64,000 bases of DNA, taken from assembly GCF_900156605.1 (NCBI RefSeq), contig NZ_FTOA01000003.1:1-64000 (forward strand), written 5' to 3'. The notes under the pieces are model-generated. The model saw nothing but the letters and a program-made list of their open reading frames with translations, searched no databases and was not told the DNA's origin. The stretch comes from Insolitispirillum peregrinum (lineage in GTDB: Bacteria; Pseudomonadota; Alphaproteobacteria; Rhodospirillales; Rhodospirillaceae). The position numbers and the translations under genes were made by a program. This document shows positions 8,003 to 16,816 of this stretch, piece by piece (within the stretch, counting starts at the first letter, position 1; the number at the start of each line of letters is the position of its first letter).

Positions 8003-8803
8003 GTGGACGGCATCGAACGCCAGACCGTGCTGGAACTTTCAGAGGATGGGGTGGCGGTGCTGCGCCTCAACCGCCCCGACGTGCGCAACGCCCTCAGCCC
8101 GGCGCTGCGGCAGGAACTGGCCGAGCATTTCCATGCTCTGGCTGATGACCCGCAGGTGGCCTGCGTGGTGCTGACCGGCGGCCCGACAGTGTTCGCCGCC
8201 GGGGCCGACATCAAGGCGATGGCCACCGCGTCGCCGGGCGAGATGGTGGCGCGGGCCAGCGAACGCAGCTGGGCCCCGATCAAGGATTTCCCCAAGCCGC
8301 TGATTGCGGCGGTCAACGGCTGGGCGCTGGGCGGCGGTTGTGAACTGGCGATGCACGCCGACATGATCATTGCGGGCGAATCGGCAAAATTCGGCCAGCC
8401 GGAAATCCGGGTCGGCATCATGCCGGGAGCCGGTGGCACCCAGCGGCTGACGCGGGCGGTCGGCAAGGCGCGGGCGATGAAAATCCTGCTCACCGGCGAG
8501 CCGGTCAGCGCCGCCGAGGCGCTGGCAATGGGGTTGATCACCGAAGTGGTGGCTGATGAGGCGGTGCTGGCGCGGGCGGTGGCTCTGGCGCAGACCATCG
8601 CCGCGCTGCCCCGGATGGCGGCGCGCAAGATCAAGGAAGTGGTGTTGGCCGGGCTGGATGGCCCGCTGGAGGCCGGGTTGCGGCTGGAGCGGCAGGCTTT
8701 TCAGTTGCTGTTCGACACCGCCGATCAAAAGGAAGGCATGGCGGCGTTCATCGAAAAGCGCCCGGCCCGCTTCAACCAGCCCGCCGGGGAGCCGCAACAA
8801 TGA
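8003..8803 (+). CDS. Enoyl-CoA hydratase/isomerase family protein
   Basis: This 266-residue crotonase-fold enzyme hydrates 2-enoyl-CoA to 3-hydroxyacyl-CoA. Visible motifs are AAGADIKAMA (oxyanion hole, near residues 65-74), NGWALGGGCELAMHADMIIA, and the second catalytic-glutamate region KFGQPEIRVGIMPGAGGTQRL. I chose the GTG at 8003-8005 because GGAGG at 7990-7994 lies eight bases before it; the frame is open further upstream, but that falls in the divergent promoter and operator region. The stop overlaps the next ATG (ATGA). It is the first gene of the rightward operon hydratase - hydroxyacyl-CoA dehydrogenase - thiolase. It resembles PaaF/FadB-like hydratases; the exact substrate is unknown. 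Confidence 0.92.
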   Translation: MDGIERQTVLELSEDGVAVLRLNRPDVRNALSPALRQELAEHFHALADDPQVACVVLTGGPTVFAAGADIKAMATASPGEMVARASERSWAPIKDFPKPLIAAVNGWALGGGCELAMHADMIIAGESAKFGQPEIRVGIMPGAGGTQRLTRAVGKARAMKILLTGEPVSAAEALAMGLITEVVADEAVLARAVALAQTIAALPRMAARKIKEVVLAGLDGPLEAGLRLERQAFQLLFDTADQKEGMAAFIEKRPARFNQPAGEPQQ

Positions 8804-10365
8804 GCGATCTTGTGATGCAGATGCAGGCGGGGGATACCACCCTCGGGATCGTCGGGGCCGGGATCATGGGGCGTGGCATTGCCCAGATTGCTGCCGAAGC
8901 GGGGGTGACCGTGCTGCTGGCCGATGCCCGTCCGCAGGCGGCGCAGGAGGCGCGCGACTTCGTTGCCGGAATGCTGCGCCGCAAGGCCGACAAGGGCACG
9001 CTGACGGCGGAGCAGCTCGAGGCGGCACTGGCGCGTCTGGTGGTCACCGATGCCGGGCCGGATACCGGCTATGGCGCCTTCGCCGGTTGTCATGTGGTGG
9101 TCGAAGCGGTGGCCGAGCGGCTGGAGATCAAGCATGCGGTGCTGGCCGGACTGGAAGCGGCCGTATCGGATGACTGCATTGTGGCCACCAACACTTCGTC
9201 GCTGTCGGTGACGGCGATTGCGGCGGCGGCTCGCCGTCCCGGGCGGGTGGCCGGATTTCATTTCTTCAATCCCGTTCCGCTGATGCGGATCGTGGAAGTG
9301 ATCGGTGGCACGGTCACGGACGACGCGGTGGTCGAGGCACTTATTACCCTGGCCGGTCGCCTCGGTCACCGCCCGGTCCGTGCCACCGACACCCCCGGCT
9401 TTCTGGTCAACCACGCCGGGCGGGCCTTTGGGACCGAAGCGGTACGGATCGTCAGCGAAGGGGTGGCCTCGGTTGCCGATGTTGACCGGGTGATGGTCGA
9501 GGCTGCCGGGTTCCGCATGGGGCCGTTCCAGTTGCTCGACCTGACCGGGCTGGATGTGTCGCATGCGGTGATGGAAAGCATCTATCACCAGTACTATCAG
9601 GAACCGCGCTATCGCCCCGGCTATCTGACCGCCCAGCGGCTGGCCGCCGGTCTGCTCGGTCGGAAAAGCGGAGAGGGGTTCTACTGCTATCCCGACGGGG
9701 TGCAGGCAATGCCGCCCGAACCGGCGGTTCCCGTTGCTGGTGGCGTGTCGGTGTGGATTGGTGCGGGTGATCCGGTGGACCGCGAGGCGGTGCGGGCGAT
9801 GGTGCAGGCCGCCGGTGGGGCGCTGGAGTCTGGCGACCGCCCCTCGGCACAGGCGGTGTGCGTGGTGATGCCCTATGGCGACGATGCCACCTCGTGCGGG
9901 CTGGCGCAGGGGCTGGACCCGGCGCGGGTGGTGGCGGTGGACATGCTGTTCGGCCTGCGCGGACGGCGGACGATGATGCTGACCCCGCTGACCGACGTCG
10001 CCTGCCGTGACCAGATACACGCCCTGCTGGCTGCCGATGGCAGCGCGGTGACGGTGATCGAAGACAGCCCCGGCTTCATCGCCCAGCGGATGGTGGCGGC
10101 GATCGTCAATGTCGGCTGCGAGATTGCCCAGCAAAAGGTCGCCTCGCCGGACGACATCAATACGGCGGTGGAACTGGGGCTTGGCTATCCGCATGGCCCG
10201 CTGCGGCTGGGCGATGCCGTTGGACCTCAACGGGTCTTGCGCATTCTGGAAGCCATGCAGGCGCGGACCGGCGACATGCGCTATCGCCCCAGCCTGTGGC
10301 TGCGGCGGCGAGCCGGGCTGGGGGTGTCGCTGGCGACTCCGGCGACACCGGTGCGGGCAGCGTAA
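8800..10365 (+). CDS. 3-hydroxyacyl-CoA dehydrogenase, two-domain PaaH/PaaC-like
   Basis: This 521-residue NAD-dependent enzyme oxidises 3-hydroxyacyl-CoA to 3-oxoacyl-CoA. The Rossmann motif LGIVGAGIMGRGIAQIAAEAG lies near residues 15-35. The HCDH signature follows (VAGFHFFNPVPLMRIVEV, then DTPGFLVNHAGRAFGTEA). A second C-terminal HCDH-like domain is present around residues 420-500 (EDSPGFIAQRMVAAIVNVG). That duplicated layout and length are typical of PaaH/PaaC-type 3-hydroxyadipyl-CoA dehydrogenases rather than short 3-hydroxybutyryl-CoA dehydrogenases of about 290 residues. Its start overlaps the hydratase stop and the thiolase follows after 39 bases. The phenylacetate ring-opening genes paaABCDE are absent here, so a dicarboxylyl-CoA or other acyl-CoA may be the real substrate. 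Confidence 0.9.
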   Translation: MSDLVMQMQAGDTTLGIVGAGIMGRGIAQIAAEAGVTVLLADARPQAAQEARDFVAGMLRRKADKGTLTAEQLEAALARLVVTDAGPDTGYGAFAGCHVVVEAVAERLEIKHAVLAGLEAAVSDDCIVATNTSSLSVTAIAAAARRPGRVAGFHFFNPVPLMRIVEVIGGTVTDDAVVEALITLAGRLGHRPVRATDTPGFLVNHAGRAFGTEAVRIVSEGVASVADVDRVMVEAAGFRMGPFQLLDLTGLDVSHAVMESIYHQYYQEPRYRPGYLTAQRLAAGLLGRKSGEGFYCYPDGVQAMPPEPAVPVAGGVSVWIGAGDPVDREAVRAMVQAAGGALESGDRPSAQAVCVVMPYGDDATSCGLAQGLDPARVVAVDMLFGLRGRRTMMLTPLTDVACRDQIHALLAADGSAVTVIEDSPGFIAQRMVAAIVNVGCEIAQQKVASPDDINTAVELGLGYPHGPLRLGDAVGPQRVLRILEAMQARTGDMRYRPSLWLRRRAGLGVSLATPATPVRAA

Positions 10366-10404
10366 CGGGCACCTCCTTCCTTCTTTTGGACAAGGGTTAT
10401 CGTA

Positions 10405-11607
10405 ATGACAGACGCTTTTGTGTACGACGGCCTGCGCTCGCCGTTTGGACGTCATGCCGGTGCGCTGGCATCGGTGCGCACCGATGATCTGCTGGCGCAG
10501 GTGATGCGGGCGGTGGTGGCACGGTCGCCGTTTGCGGCGGACAGCATCGAGGACGTGATTGTCGGCTGCACCAATCAGGCCGGGGAAGACAGCCGCAATG
10601 TCGGGCGGAATGCGGCGTTGCTGGCCGGGTTGCCGGTCGGGGTGGCCGGGCTGACGGTCAACCGGCTGTGCGGCAGCGGTCTGGCGGCGTTGCTCGATAC
10701 CGCCCGCGCGGTGCGCTGCGGTGAAGGCGAGGTGTTCATCGCCGGGGGCGTCGAAGGCATGAGCCGGGCACCGTTCGTGCTGGCCAAGGCCGACAGCGCC
10801 TATTCCCGCTCCAGCCAGATGTATGACACCACCATGGGGGCGCGCTTTCCCAATCCGGCGCTGACCAGTGAACACGGGGCCGACAGCATGCCGGAAACGG
10901 CTGACAACATTGCCGCCGATCTGGCGATCAGCCGCGAGGCCGCCGATGCCTTCGCGCTGGCATCGCAGCAGAAATATGCCGCTGCACTGGCGCGGGGGTT
11001 CTTTACCGACGAAATCCAGCCGATTGCGGTTAGCACCGGCCGCAAGACGCCGCCGCGTCTGGTGGCCGACGACGAGCATCCGCGTCCGCAGACCGACGCC
11101 GCCAGTTTGTCCAGCTTGCGGCCACTGTTTGCCGGTGGGGTGGTGACGGCGGGCAATGCCTCGGGGATCAACGACGGGGCTGGGGCGCTTCTGGTGGCTT
11201 CGCGGGCTGCTGGCGAGGCGGTCGGGGCGACGCCGCGTGGGCGGATTGTCACCGGGGCCGTCGCCGGGGTGCCGCCCCGGGTGATGGGGCTGGGACCGGT
11301 TCCGGCAGCCCGCAAGGCGTTGCAGCGCGCCGGGCTGACGCTGGCGCAGATGGACGTTATCGAAATCAACGAAGCCTTCGCCAGTCAGGTGCTCGGTTGC
11401 TGTCAGCAGCTTGGGCTGGACCCGGCGGATCCGCGCCTGAACCCCAACGGTGGGGCGATTACGGTGGGCCATCCGCTGGGAGCGTCGGGCATCCGCATTG
11501 CGCTGTCGGCGCTGCGGCATCTGGAACAGACCGGCGGGCGCTATGCGCTGGTGTCGATGTGCATCGGCATCGGTCAGGGGATCGCGGTGATTCTGGAACG
11601 GGTGTGA
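10405..11607 (+). CDS. Thiolase (PcaF/PaaJ-like acyl-CoA acetyltransferase)
   Basis: This 400-residue thiolase cleaves 3-oxoacyl-CoA with CoA to acetyl-CoA and a shortened acyl-CoA. The nucleophilic Cys is in NRLCGSGLAA (residue 89). The catalytic His is in NPNGGAITVGHPLGASG, and the second Cys is in SMCIGIGQGIA. These segments, and EGMSRAPFVLAK, resemble 3-oxoadipyl-CoA thiolases (PcaF/PaaJ), which form succinyl-CoA and acetyl-CoA, more than FadA. It closes the rightward operon; the IclR gene follows 180 bases later. A specific role in adipyl-type degradation is inference from family resemblance. Confidence 0.9.
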   Translation: MTDAFVYDGLRSPFGRHAGALASVRTDDLLAQVMRAVVARSPFAADSIEDVIVGCTNQAGEDSRNVGRNAALLAGLPVGVAGLTVNRLCGSGLAALLDTARAVRCGEGEVFIAGGVEGMSRAPFVLAKADSAYSRSSQMYDTTMGARFPNPALTSEHGADSMPETADNIAADLAISREAADAFALASQQKYAAALARGFFTDEIQPIAVSTGRKTPPRLVADDEHPRPQTDAASLSSLRPLFAGGVVTAGNASGINDGAGALLVASRAAGEAVGATPRGRIVTGAVAGVPPRVMGLGPVPAARKALQRAGLTLAQMDVIEINEAFASQVLGCCQQLGLDPADPRLNPNGGAITVGHPLGASGIRIALSALRHLEQTGGRYALVSMCIGIGQGIAVILERV

Positions 11608-11615
11608 CCCCATAA

Positions 11616-11630
11616 TTTCGCTATGCGAAA
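11616..11630. promoter_or_regulatory. Candidate operator C (perfect 15-bp palindrome TTTCGCTATGCGAAA)
   Basis: Six-base arms with a three-base spacer lie just after the thiolase stop, 158 bases upstream of the IclR start. The motif matches the two sites between the divergent beta-oxidation operons (7857-7871 and 7943-7957), consistent with autoregulation by the IclR protein. Confidence 0.55.
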
Positions 11631-11787
11631 ATCAATTCCGAAATATTGACGTTCTGTAAGGAGCATGTCAGGCTGTCGATCAGCACTCAAAAAGATGTTC
11701 GCTGCTTGTCCCTGCGAGGTAAAAGGGAATGCCCGGACGGTTTATGGTAAGCCGCCGGTTACACGCCACACTCGGGGGGACGAGACG

Positions 11788-12621
11788 ATGAAACGACGGG
11801 GTGAAATGCTGGAAGCCCATACAGAAACCGTGCTCCCTGAGGGGGCCGATCCCGCTGAGCGCGACAGCCAGTTCGTCACCGCGCTGGCGCGCGGGCTGGA
11901 TGTGCTGCGGGCCTTTCGCCCCGGCGATGGTCCGCTGGGCAACCAGCAATTGGCCGAACGCACCGGTTTGCCCAAGCCGACCGTCTCGCGCCTGACCTAT
12001 ACCCTGTCGCGGCTGGGTTATCTCGAGCATTTGTCCGATGTGGGGAAATACGCTCTGGGGGTCGGGGTGCTGTCGCTGGGCTTTACCGCGCTGGGGGCGA
12101 TGGGCATGCGGCGGATTGCCCGCCCGTTCCTGCAGGAACTGGCGACCTATTCCGGCCTGTCGGTGGCGCTGGGCACCCGTGACCAGTTGAGCATGGTCTA
12201 TCTGGAATGCTGCCGGGGCGACAGTGCGATCATGTTGGCGCTCGATGTCGGCTCGCATCTGAAACTGAGCACCTCGGCGATAGGGCGGGCCTACCTGAGC
12301 GCGCTGCCACCCGCCGAGCAGGCTGGTCTGTTTGCCAGTCTGGCCAGGCACGAAGGCGATCGCTGGCCCGAGGCCCTGCGCGGGCTGGAGCAGGCGAAGA
12401 CCGACATTGCCAACCGGGGCTTCTGTTTGTCCGCCGGAGACTGGAAGTCAGAGGTCAACGCGGTCGGTGTGCCGCTGGGGGTGGGTGAGGGCGGTCTGGC
12501 CTTTGCCCTCAACTGCGGAGGCCCGGCCTACATGCTGCCGTTTGAACGGCTGATTGACGATATCGGCCCCCGTCTGGTGCAGGTTGCTGCGGCAATCCGT
12601 CGGCAGATGGGGATGGAGTAA
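11788..12621 (+). CDS. IclR family transcriptional regulator
   Basis: This 277-residue regulator has an N-terminal winged helix-turn-helix (about residues 25-85, with LGNQQLAERTGLPKPTVSRL) and a C-terminal effector-binding domain (about 100-270, with LALDVGSHLKLSTSAIGRAYL). The ATG at 11788 (MKRRGEMLEA) is preceded by GGGGGGA at 11774-11780; earlier in-frame ATGs lack this. It sits between the beta-oxidation genes and the first Liv-type importer and so probably controls one or both in response to a pathway acyl compound. The last 62 codons are repeated exactly once downstream (see 12435-12818). The stop at 12619-12621 precedes the second copy, so the protein itself is complete. Confidence 0.92.
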   Translation: MKRRGEMLEAHTETVLPEGADPAERDSQFVTALARGLDVLRAFRPGDGPLGNQQLAERTGLPKPTVSRLTYTLSRLGYLEHLSDVGKYALGVGVLSLGFTALGAMGMRRIARPFLQELATYSGLSVALGTRDQLSMVYLECCRGDSAIMLALDVGSHLKLSTSAIGRAYLSALPPAEQAGLFASLARHEGDRWPEALRGLEQAKTDIANRGFCLSAGDWKSEVNAVGVPLGVGEGGLAFALNCGGPAYMLPFERLIDDIGPRLVQVAAAIRRQMGME

Positions 12622-12818
12622 GCAAGCGGAGACTGGAAGTCAGAGGTCAACGCGGTCGGTGTGCCGCTGGGGGTGGGTGAGGGCGGTCTGGCCTTTGCCC
12701 TCAACTGCGGAGGCCCGGCCTACATGCTGCCGTTTGAACGGCTGATTGACGATATCGGCCCCCGTCTGGTGCAGGTTGCTGCGGCAATCCGTCGGCAGAT
12801 GGGGATGGAGTAAGCAAG
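12435..12818 (+). repeat. Exact 192-bp tandem duplication of the iclR 3' end
   Basis: Bases 12435-12626 are repeated without any difference that I can find at 12627-12818. Each unit begins CGGAGACTGG and ends GAGTAAGCAAG. The unit is 64 codons long, so the second copy preserves frame and ends in the same TAA, but it lies after the first stop and has no start. It is a non-coding remnant separating iclR from the importer promoter. Confidence 0.95.
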
Positions 12819-13011
12819 ACCGCTCCGCTGTGGCGGGGCGCAATAAAGGACCCGTTCTGATCCGTACCGCATGTCCGCGACGCAGGCCCTGTTGGGCCTG
12901 TGATGGGGCGGCTCGTGCCAAAAATGCGCCAAAACGGCGCCTCGTCCACAAAAAGGCATCCCGTCAGTCCCCGAAAAGCAGGGCGCGGGATCATCCAGGG
13001 AGGACCTGTCC

Positions 13012-14211
13012 ATGATGAAGCGTTTTACCTCTGCCGTGCTGTCGAAGCGTCGTGCGTTGCTGGCCTGCTGTGCCGTTGGCGCGGTGATGATGGCCTCTCC
13101 GGCGATGGCGGCAGAGTTCGTGCTGGGCTCGGAGCTGCCGCTGACCGGCAAGCTGGCCCGCGTCGGCACCGGCATGAGCGAAGGCATTGCCATCGCCATT
13201 GATCTGGCGAATGCCAAGTATGCCGGTCAGCATCATTTCTCGGTGCAGACCATCGATGATGAAACCAACCCGGCCAAGGCGGTGGCGGCGGTGGAAAAGC
13301 TGGCCTCGGACCATGTGGTGGCGATCACCGGCGGCTATGGCTCGAACATCATCGGCCCGGCGTCCGAAGCGGCGGCCAAGGCCGGGCTGGTGTACATGAC
13401 CTCTGGCGGGGTGGCCCCCGAACTGACCCAGCGCGGCCTCGACTCCTTTTTCCGCATCAACAATGCCGATGGCTATGGCAAGGCGATGGTCGGCCTGATT
13501 GAGACGATGGGGGCCAAGTCGGTGGCGATCCTTTATTCCAACAAGGAAGCCACCGCCGCGATGGCGACCTATGTGCAAAAGGCACTGACCGACAAGGGCA
13601 TCAAGATCACCTCGCACGAATTCGACGACACCACCACCGACTTCAAGCCGATCATGAACAAGGTCAAGTTGCAGGACCGGCCCGAAGTGGTGGCGATGAT
13701 CGGTTATGAAAACGACTATATCGGCATCCTGCGTGCCGGTGCGGTGCTGAAGCCGGACGTCAAGGCGATGGTCGGAGTGTGGTCGCTGGCCACCGCCCAG
13801 ATGAACAAGGAATTCCATGATCAGGTGCAAGGGGTCTATGGCACCTCGCCGCTGCCCTATCCGGTGGTGTTCAAGGGGGGGGAAGCACAGGATTTCGCCG
13901 CCGCCTACATGAACAAGTACAACCGCGAGCCGGATTACCTGCAACAGTTCGGTTATGTGCAGACCATGCTGCTGATCGATGCCATCGCCCGCGCCCATGA
14001 CAACGACGGCAAGATCGAAGCCGGTGAAATCGCCCGCGAACTGCGCGCCACCACCACCCCGACGATGATCGGCGACGTAACCTTTGACAAGAACGGTGAC
14101 AACCCGAACTTCACCCATCGCATGGGGCAGCATCAGGGCGACCGGGTGGAACTGGTGTGGCCGGCCAATGCGGCGACCGCCAAGATGAACTATCCGGCGG
14201 TTCCCTGGTAA
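13012..14211 (+). CDS. Liv-type ABC transporter substrate-binding protein
   Basis: This 399-residue periplasmic binding protein (type 1 fold, HAAT family) captures the substrate for the importer encoded downstream. A signal peptide is evident (MMKRF..., hydrophobic core, cleavage after MASPAMA near residue 33). The mature start EFVLGSELPLTGKLARVG and AVEKLASDHVVAITGGYGSN are typical of LivK-like proteins. GGGAGG at 12998-13003 supports the ATG at 13012. The family binds branched-chain amino acids, amides, and aromatic or dicarboxylic acids. Proximity to the beta-oxidation genes suggests the acid they degrade, which is inference. Confidence 0.9.
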   Translation: MMKRFTSAVLSKRRALLACCAVGAVMMASPAMAAEFVLGSELPLTGKLARVGTGMSEGIAIAIDLANAKYAGQHHFSVQTIDDETNPAKAVAAVEKLASDHVVAITGGYGSNIIGPASEAAAKAGLVYMTSGGVAPELTQRGLDSFFRINNADGYGKAMVGLIETMGAKSVAILYSNKEATAAMATYVQKALTDKGIKITSHEFDDTTTDFKPIMNKVKLQDRPEVVAMIGYENDYIGILRAGAVLKPDVKAMVGVWSLATAQMNKEFHDQVQGVYGTSPLPYPVVFKGGEAQDFAAAYMNKYNREPDYLQQFGYVQTMLLIDAIARAHDNDGKIEAGEIARELRATTTPTMIGDVTFDKNGDNPNFTHRMGQHQGDRVELVWPANAATAKMNYPAVPW

Positions 14212-14226
14212 GCCGTTTTGTCCGCT

Positions 14227-14258
14227 GGCCTGCCGGTTGACCTGGCAGGCCCTTTTTT
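14227..14258 (+). terminator. Terminator-like hairpin between binding-protein and permease genes
   Basis: GGCCTGCC (14227-14234) pairs with GGCAGGCC (14244-14251) and TTTTTT follows at 14253-14258. It starts 16 bases after the binding-protein stop and precedes the permease genes. A partly read-through terminator here would make the binding protein more abundant than the membrane components. Confidence 0.75.
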
Positions 14259-14281
14259 CGCCTTCGCACGGGAACTCGGCA

Positions 14282-15160
14282 ATGCTGGAACTGATCCTGC
14301 AGGCTCTCTATTCGGGGCTACTGGCGGGCGGCTACTACGCCATGATCGCCCTGGGGCTGGCCCTGGTGTTTGGAACCATGCGCATCATCAACCTCGCCCA
14401 CGGGGAACTGGTGCTGCTGGCGGCCTATGTCGCCTTTGAAATGGAGCGGTCATTCGGCTGGACGCCGCTGGCTTCCATTCCGGTGGCGCTGGTGGTGGTC
14501 GGGCTGACCGCGCTGGTGATTTATCTGCTGATTGGCCGCATCCGGCAGGACCGCGAGCTGAACTCGCTGATCCTGACCTTCGGGATCGCCATCGTTCTGA
14601 CCAACCTGATCCTGATGATCTGGTCGGCAGACATCCGCTCGACCAGCAACAGCTGGTTCATGGATGGCGTGGTGCTGGGGGATACCCTGTTCAGCATGCG
14701 CGGCGAAGTGATCTTTTGCGTGATTGGGGTGCTGTTGCTGGCGGCCACCTACTGGTGGCTGAACCACACCTGGCAAGGCCGTGCCCTGCGGGCGGTGGCG
14801 TCGAACCGTGATGCCGCCAAGCTGATGGGGGTCAATCCGGCTCGCATCGAAGCGCTGTCGTTTCTGGTGTCCGGTGTGCTGGCGACCTTTGCCGGGGTGG
14901 CGGTCTATACCGCTTCGGTGGTGTTTCCGGCGGTCGGTCACAACCTGACCATCAAGGCGTTCGTCATCACCGTGTTGGCAGGCATGGGATCGGTTCCCGG
15001 CGTTCTGCTGGGTGCGGTGCTGATCGGGGTGGGCGAGACGCTGACCACCACCCTTGCCAAGCCGTCGCTGCAAGAGCTGACCGGCATGGTGATCTTTCTG
15101 CTGATTCTGTTCTTGCGGCCGTCCGGTCTGTTCGGGCGCAAGGGGATGGTGAAGAAATGA
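14282..15160 (+). CDS. Liv-type ABC transporter permease (LivH-like)
   Basis: This 292-residue inner-membrane permease has about eight hydrophobic helices. The N-terminal LYSGLLAGGYYAMIALGLALVFG and INLAHGELVLLAAY are the LivH signatures. The C-terminal cytoplasmic loop GMGSVPGVLLGAVLIGVGET contacts the ATPase. The start at 14282 (MLELILQALYSG) aligns with family members; 15 upstream in-frame codons overlap the hairpin region and are unlikely. Its stop overlaps the LivM start (ATGA at 15157-15160). Confidence 0.9.
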   Translation: MLELILQALYSGLLAGGYYAMIALGLALVFGTMRIINLAHGELVLLAAYVAFEMERSFGWTPLASIPVALVVVGLTALVIYLLIGRIRQDRELNSLILTFGIAIVLTNLILMIWSADIRSTSNSWFMDGVVLGDTLFSMRGEVIFCVIGVLLLAATYWWLNHTWQGRALRAVASNRDAAKLMGVNPARIEALSFLVSGVLATFAGVAVYTASVVFPAVGHNLTIKAFVITVLAGMGSVPGVLLGAVLIGVGETLTTTLAKPSLQELTGMVIFLLILFLRPSGLFGRKGMVKK

Positions 15161-16116
15161 AGCACAGGATGGTAGTGCTGGTGGCGCTGGTGCTGGCCTA
15201 TGGCGCGGTGCCGTTGCTGCTGGGGTCGATGGATTACGTGATGAGCCTGATCATTGCCGCCCTGACCATTGGCGGGGTGGCGCTGGCCTGGGCCTTGCTG
15301 GGCAATCTCGGTGGGCTGGTCAGTTTCGGGCATGCGGCGTTCTTTGGCGTCGGAGCCTATACCTCGGCGATTCTGGTGGTCGATCATCACTGGCCGGTGT
15401 TGCTGGCGATGGTGGCTGGCGGCGTGGGGGCGGCGGTGGCCTCGGTGGCAACCATGCCTGCCCTGCGCCTGCGCGGGCCGTATTTCGCGCTGGCAATCCT
15501 TGCCTATGGTCACATCTTCCGCATTCTGGCGGTCGAAGCCACCAGCCTGACCGGCGGCGCAGCCGGGATGCTGAGTATTCCCGGCTTTCCGACCCTGCTG
15601 GGGATCAATCTGGCGAGCAAAACCGGCGCCTATGCGCTGATCCTGACCATCGTGCTGCTGTTCGCCTGGCTGTATGGCCTGATCCGGCGCAGCACCTATG
15701 GGCTGGCGTTGCGGGCGATGCATGACAGCGAGCTGGCAACGCGGGTGGTCGGGGTGCCCTCGACCCATCTGAAAGCGGCGATGCTGGTGATTTCAGCCTT
15801 CATGACCGGGGTTGTCGGCGCATTTAACGCCCATCAGATCAATTTCCTCGACCCGGAGTATGCTTTTGCCTCCAGTTGGACCGTTTTGCCGATCGCGGCA
15901 GCCATTTTTGGCGGCTATCGCACCGTTTGGGGTCCGGTTCTGGGGGCGCTGGTGGTGTTTCTGGTCGATCAGCTGGTGTTCAAGGAACTGATGCCCAGCG
16001 GGCACCAACTGGTTTTTGGGGTGCTGTTGGGCGGGATGGTCATTCTGGGGCCGCATGGCCTGCTGCCGCTGTTGGGCCGCTGGAGCAAAAAGGAGGCTTC
16101 CCATGCTGGAGCTTGA
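15157..16116 (+). CDS. Liv-type ABC transporter permease (LivM-like)
   Basis: This 319-residue second permease of the importer has about nine or ten hydrophobic helices. LLGNLGGLVSFGHAAFFGVG (near residues 47-66) is the LivM hallmark, and LALRAMHDSELATRVVGVPS is the conserved cytoplasmic coupling segment. It overlaps livH by four bases and the ATPase gene by 14 bases, so the four genes are translationally coupled. Confidence 0.9.
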   Translation: MKHRMVVLVALVLAYGAVPLLLGSMDYVMSLIIAALTIGGVALAWALLGNLGGLVSFGHAAFFGVGAYTSAILVVDHHWPVLLAMVAGGVGAAVASVATMPALRLRGPYFALAILAYGHIFRILAVEATSLTGGAAGMLSIPGFPTLLGINLASKTGAYALILTIVLLFAWLYGLIRRSTYGLALRAMHDSELATRVVGVPSTHLKAAMLVISAFMTGVVGAFNAHQINFLDPEYAFASSWTVLPIAAAIFGGYRTVWGPVLGALVVFLVDQLVFKELMPSGHQLVFGVLLGGMVILGPHGLLPLLGRWSKKEASHAGA

Positions 16117-16816
16117 CGCCATCACCATGCGCTTTGGCGGCCTGACCGCGCTGCATGCGATGAGCCTGAGCGTGGCAGAGGGCGAGACGCTGGGGCTGGT
16201 TGGCCCGAATGGCGCGGGCAAGACGACGCTGTTCAACGTCATTTCCGGCGTCTATGCCCCCAGCGGCGGGACAATCCGCTTTGGCGGGCAGGATGTCGGT
16301 GCCCTGCCGCAATGGAAACGGGCGCGGGTCGGGATCGGGCGCACCTTTCAGATTCCCCAGCCGATGCGGGAACTGACGGTGCGCGAAAACCTGCGGGTCG
16401 CTCAGCGATTCGGCGCCGGAAAGGAAGACCCGGCGGCACTTGACGAGATTCTGGACCTGCTGGGGTTGGCGCACAAGCAACACGCCGACGCCGCCACCTC
16501 GCTGGCCTTGACCGAGCAAAAGGCGCTGGAGGTCGGCAAGGCGCTGGCGGTGCGTCCGCGCTTGTTGATGCTCGATGAAGTGCTGGGCGGGCTGGAAATG
16601 GCGACCAAGCGCACCTTTGCCCGCACGCTGGAAACGGTGCGGGCCCGCTTTGGGCTGACGATGGTGATCATCGAACACGATATCGAAACCATCAAGGCAC
16701 TGTGCCCGCGGGTGGTGGTGCTGAACTTTGGCCAACTGATCGCCGACGGCACGCCCGAGGCGGTGTTCAACGATCCGCAAGTGATAAGGAGCTACACCGG
16801 TGACACCCCTGCTTGA
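16103..16816 (+). CDS. Liv-type ABC transporter ATPase (LivG-like)
   Basis: This 237-residue ATPase has Walker A GPNGAGKTTLFN (near residue 36), the Q-loop region RTFQIPQPMRELTV, and Walker B RLLMLDEVLGGL followed by the H-loop IIEHD. The C-loop reads LALTEQKALEVGKAL instead of LSGGQ; divergent C-loops of this type are known in LivG proteins. The ATG at 16103 follows AAGGAGG (16090-16096), whereas upstream in-frame ATGs lie inside livM. It overlaps livF by 17 bases. Confidence 0.9.
   Translation: MLELDAITMRFGGLTALHAMSLSVAEGETLGLVGPNGAGKTTLFNVISGVYAPSGGTIRFGGQDVGALPQWKRARVGIGRTFQIPQPMRELTVRENLRVAQRFGAGKEDPAALDEILDLLGLAHKQHADAATSLALTEQKALEVGKALAVRPRLLMLDEVLGGLEMATKRTFARTLETVRARFGLTMVIIEHDIETIKALCPRVVVLNFGQLIADGTPEAVFNDPQVIRSYTGDTPA

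Noticed and set aside
8725..11613. A 962-codon open frame on the minus strand opposite the hydroxyacyl-CoA dehydrogenase and thiolase genes
   Set aside because: It is antisense to two well-supported enzymes and has low-complexity Arg/His/Gln/Pro composition typical of antisense frames in GC-rich DNA.
12554..13015. Open frames repeated across the iclR duplication, suggesting a duplicated small gene
   Set aside because: They are out-of-frame reads of the 192-bp duplicated iclR end and add no new protein.
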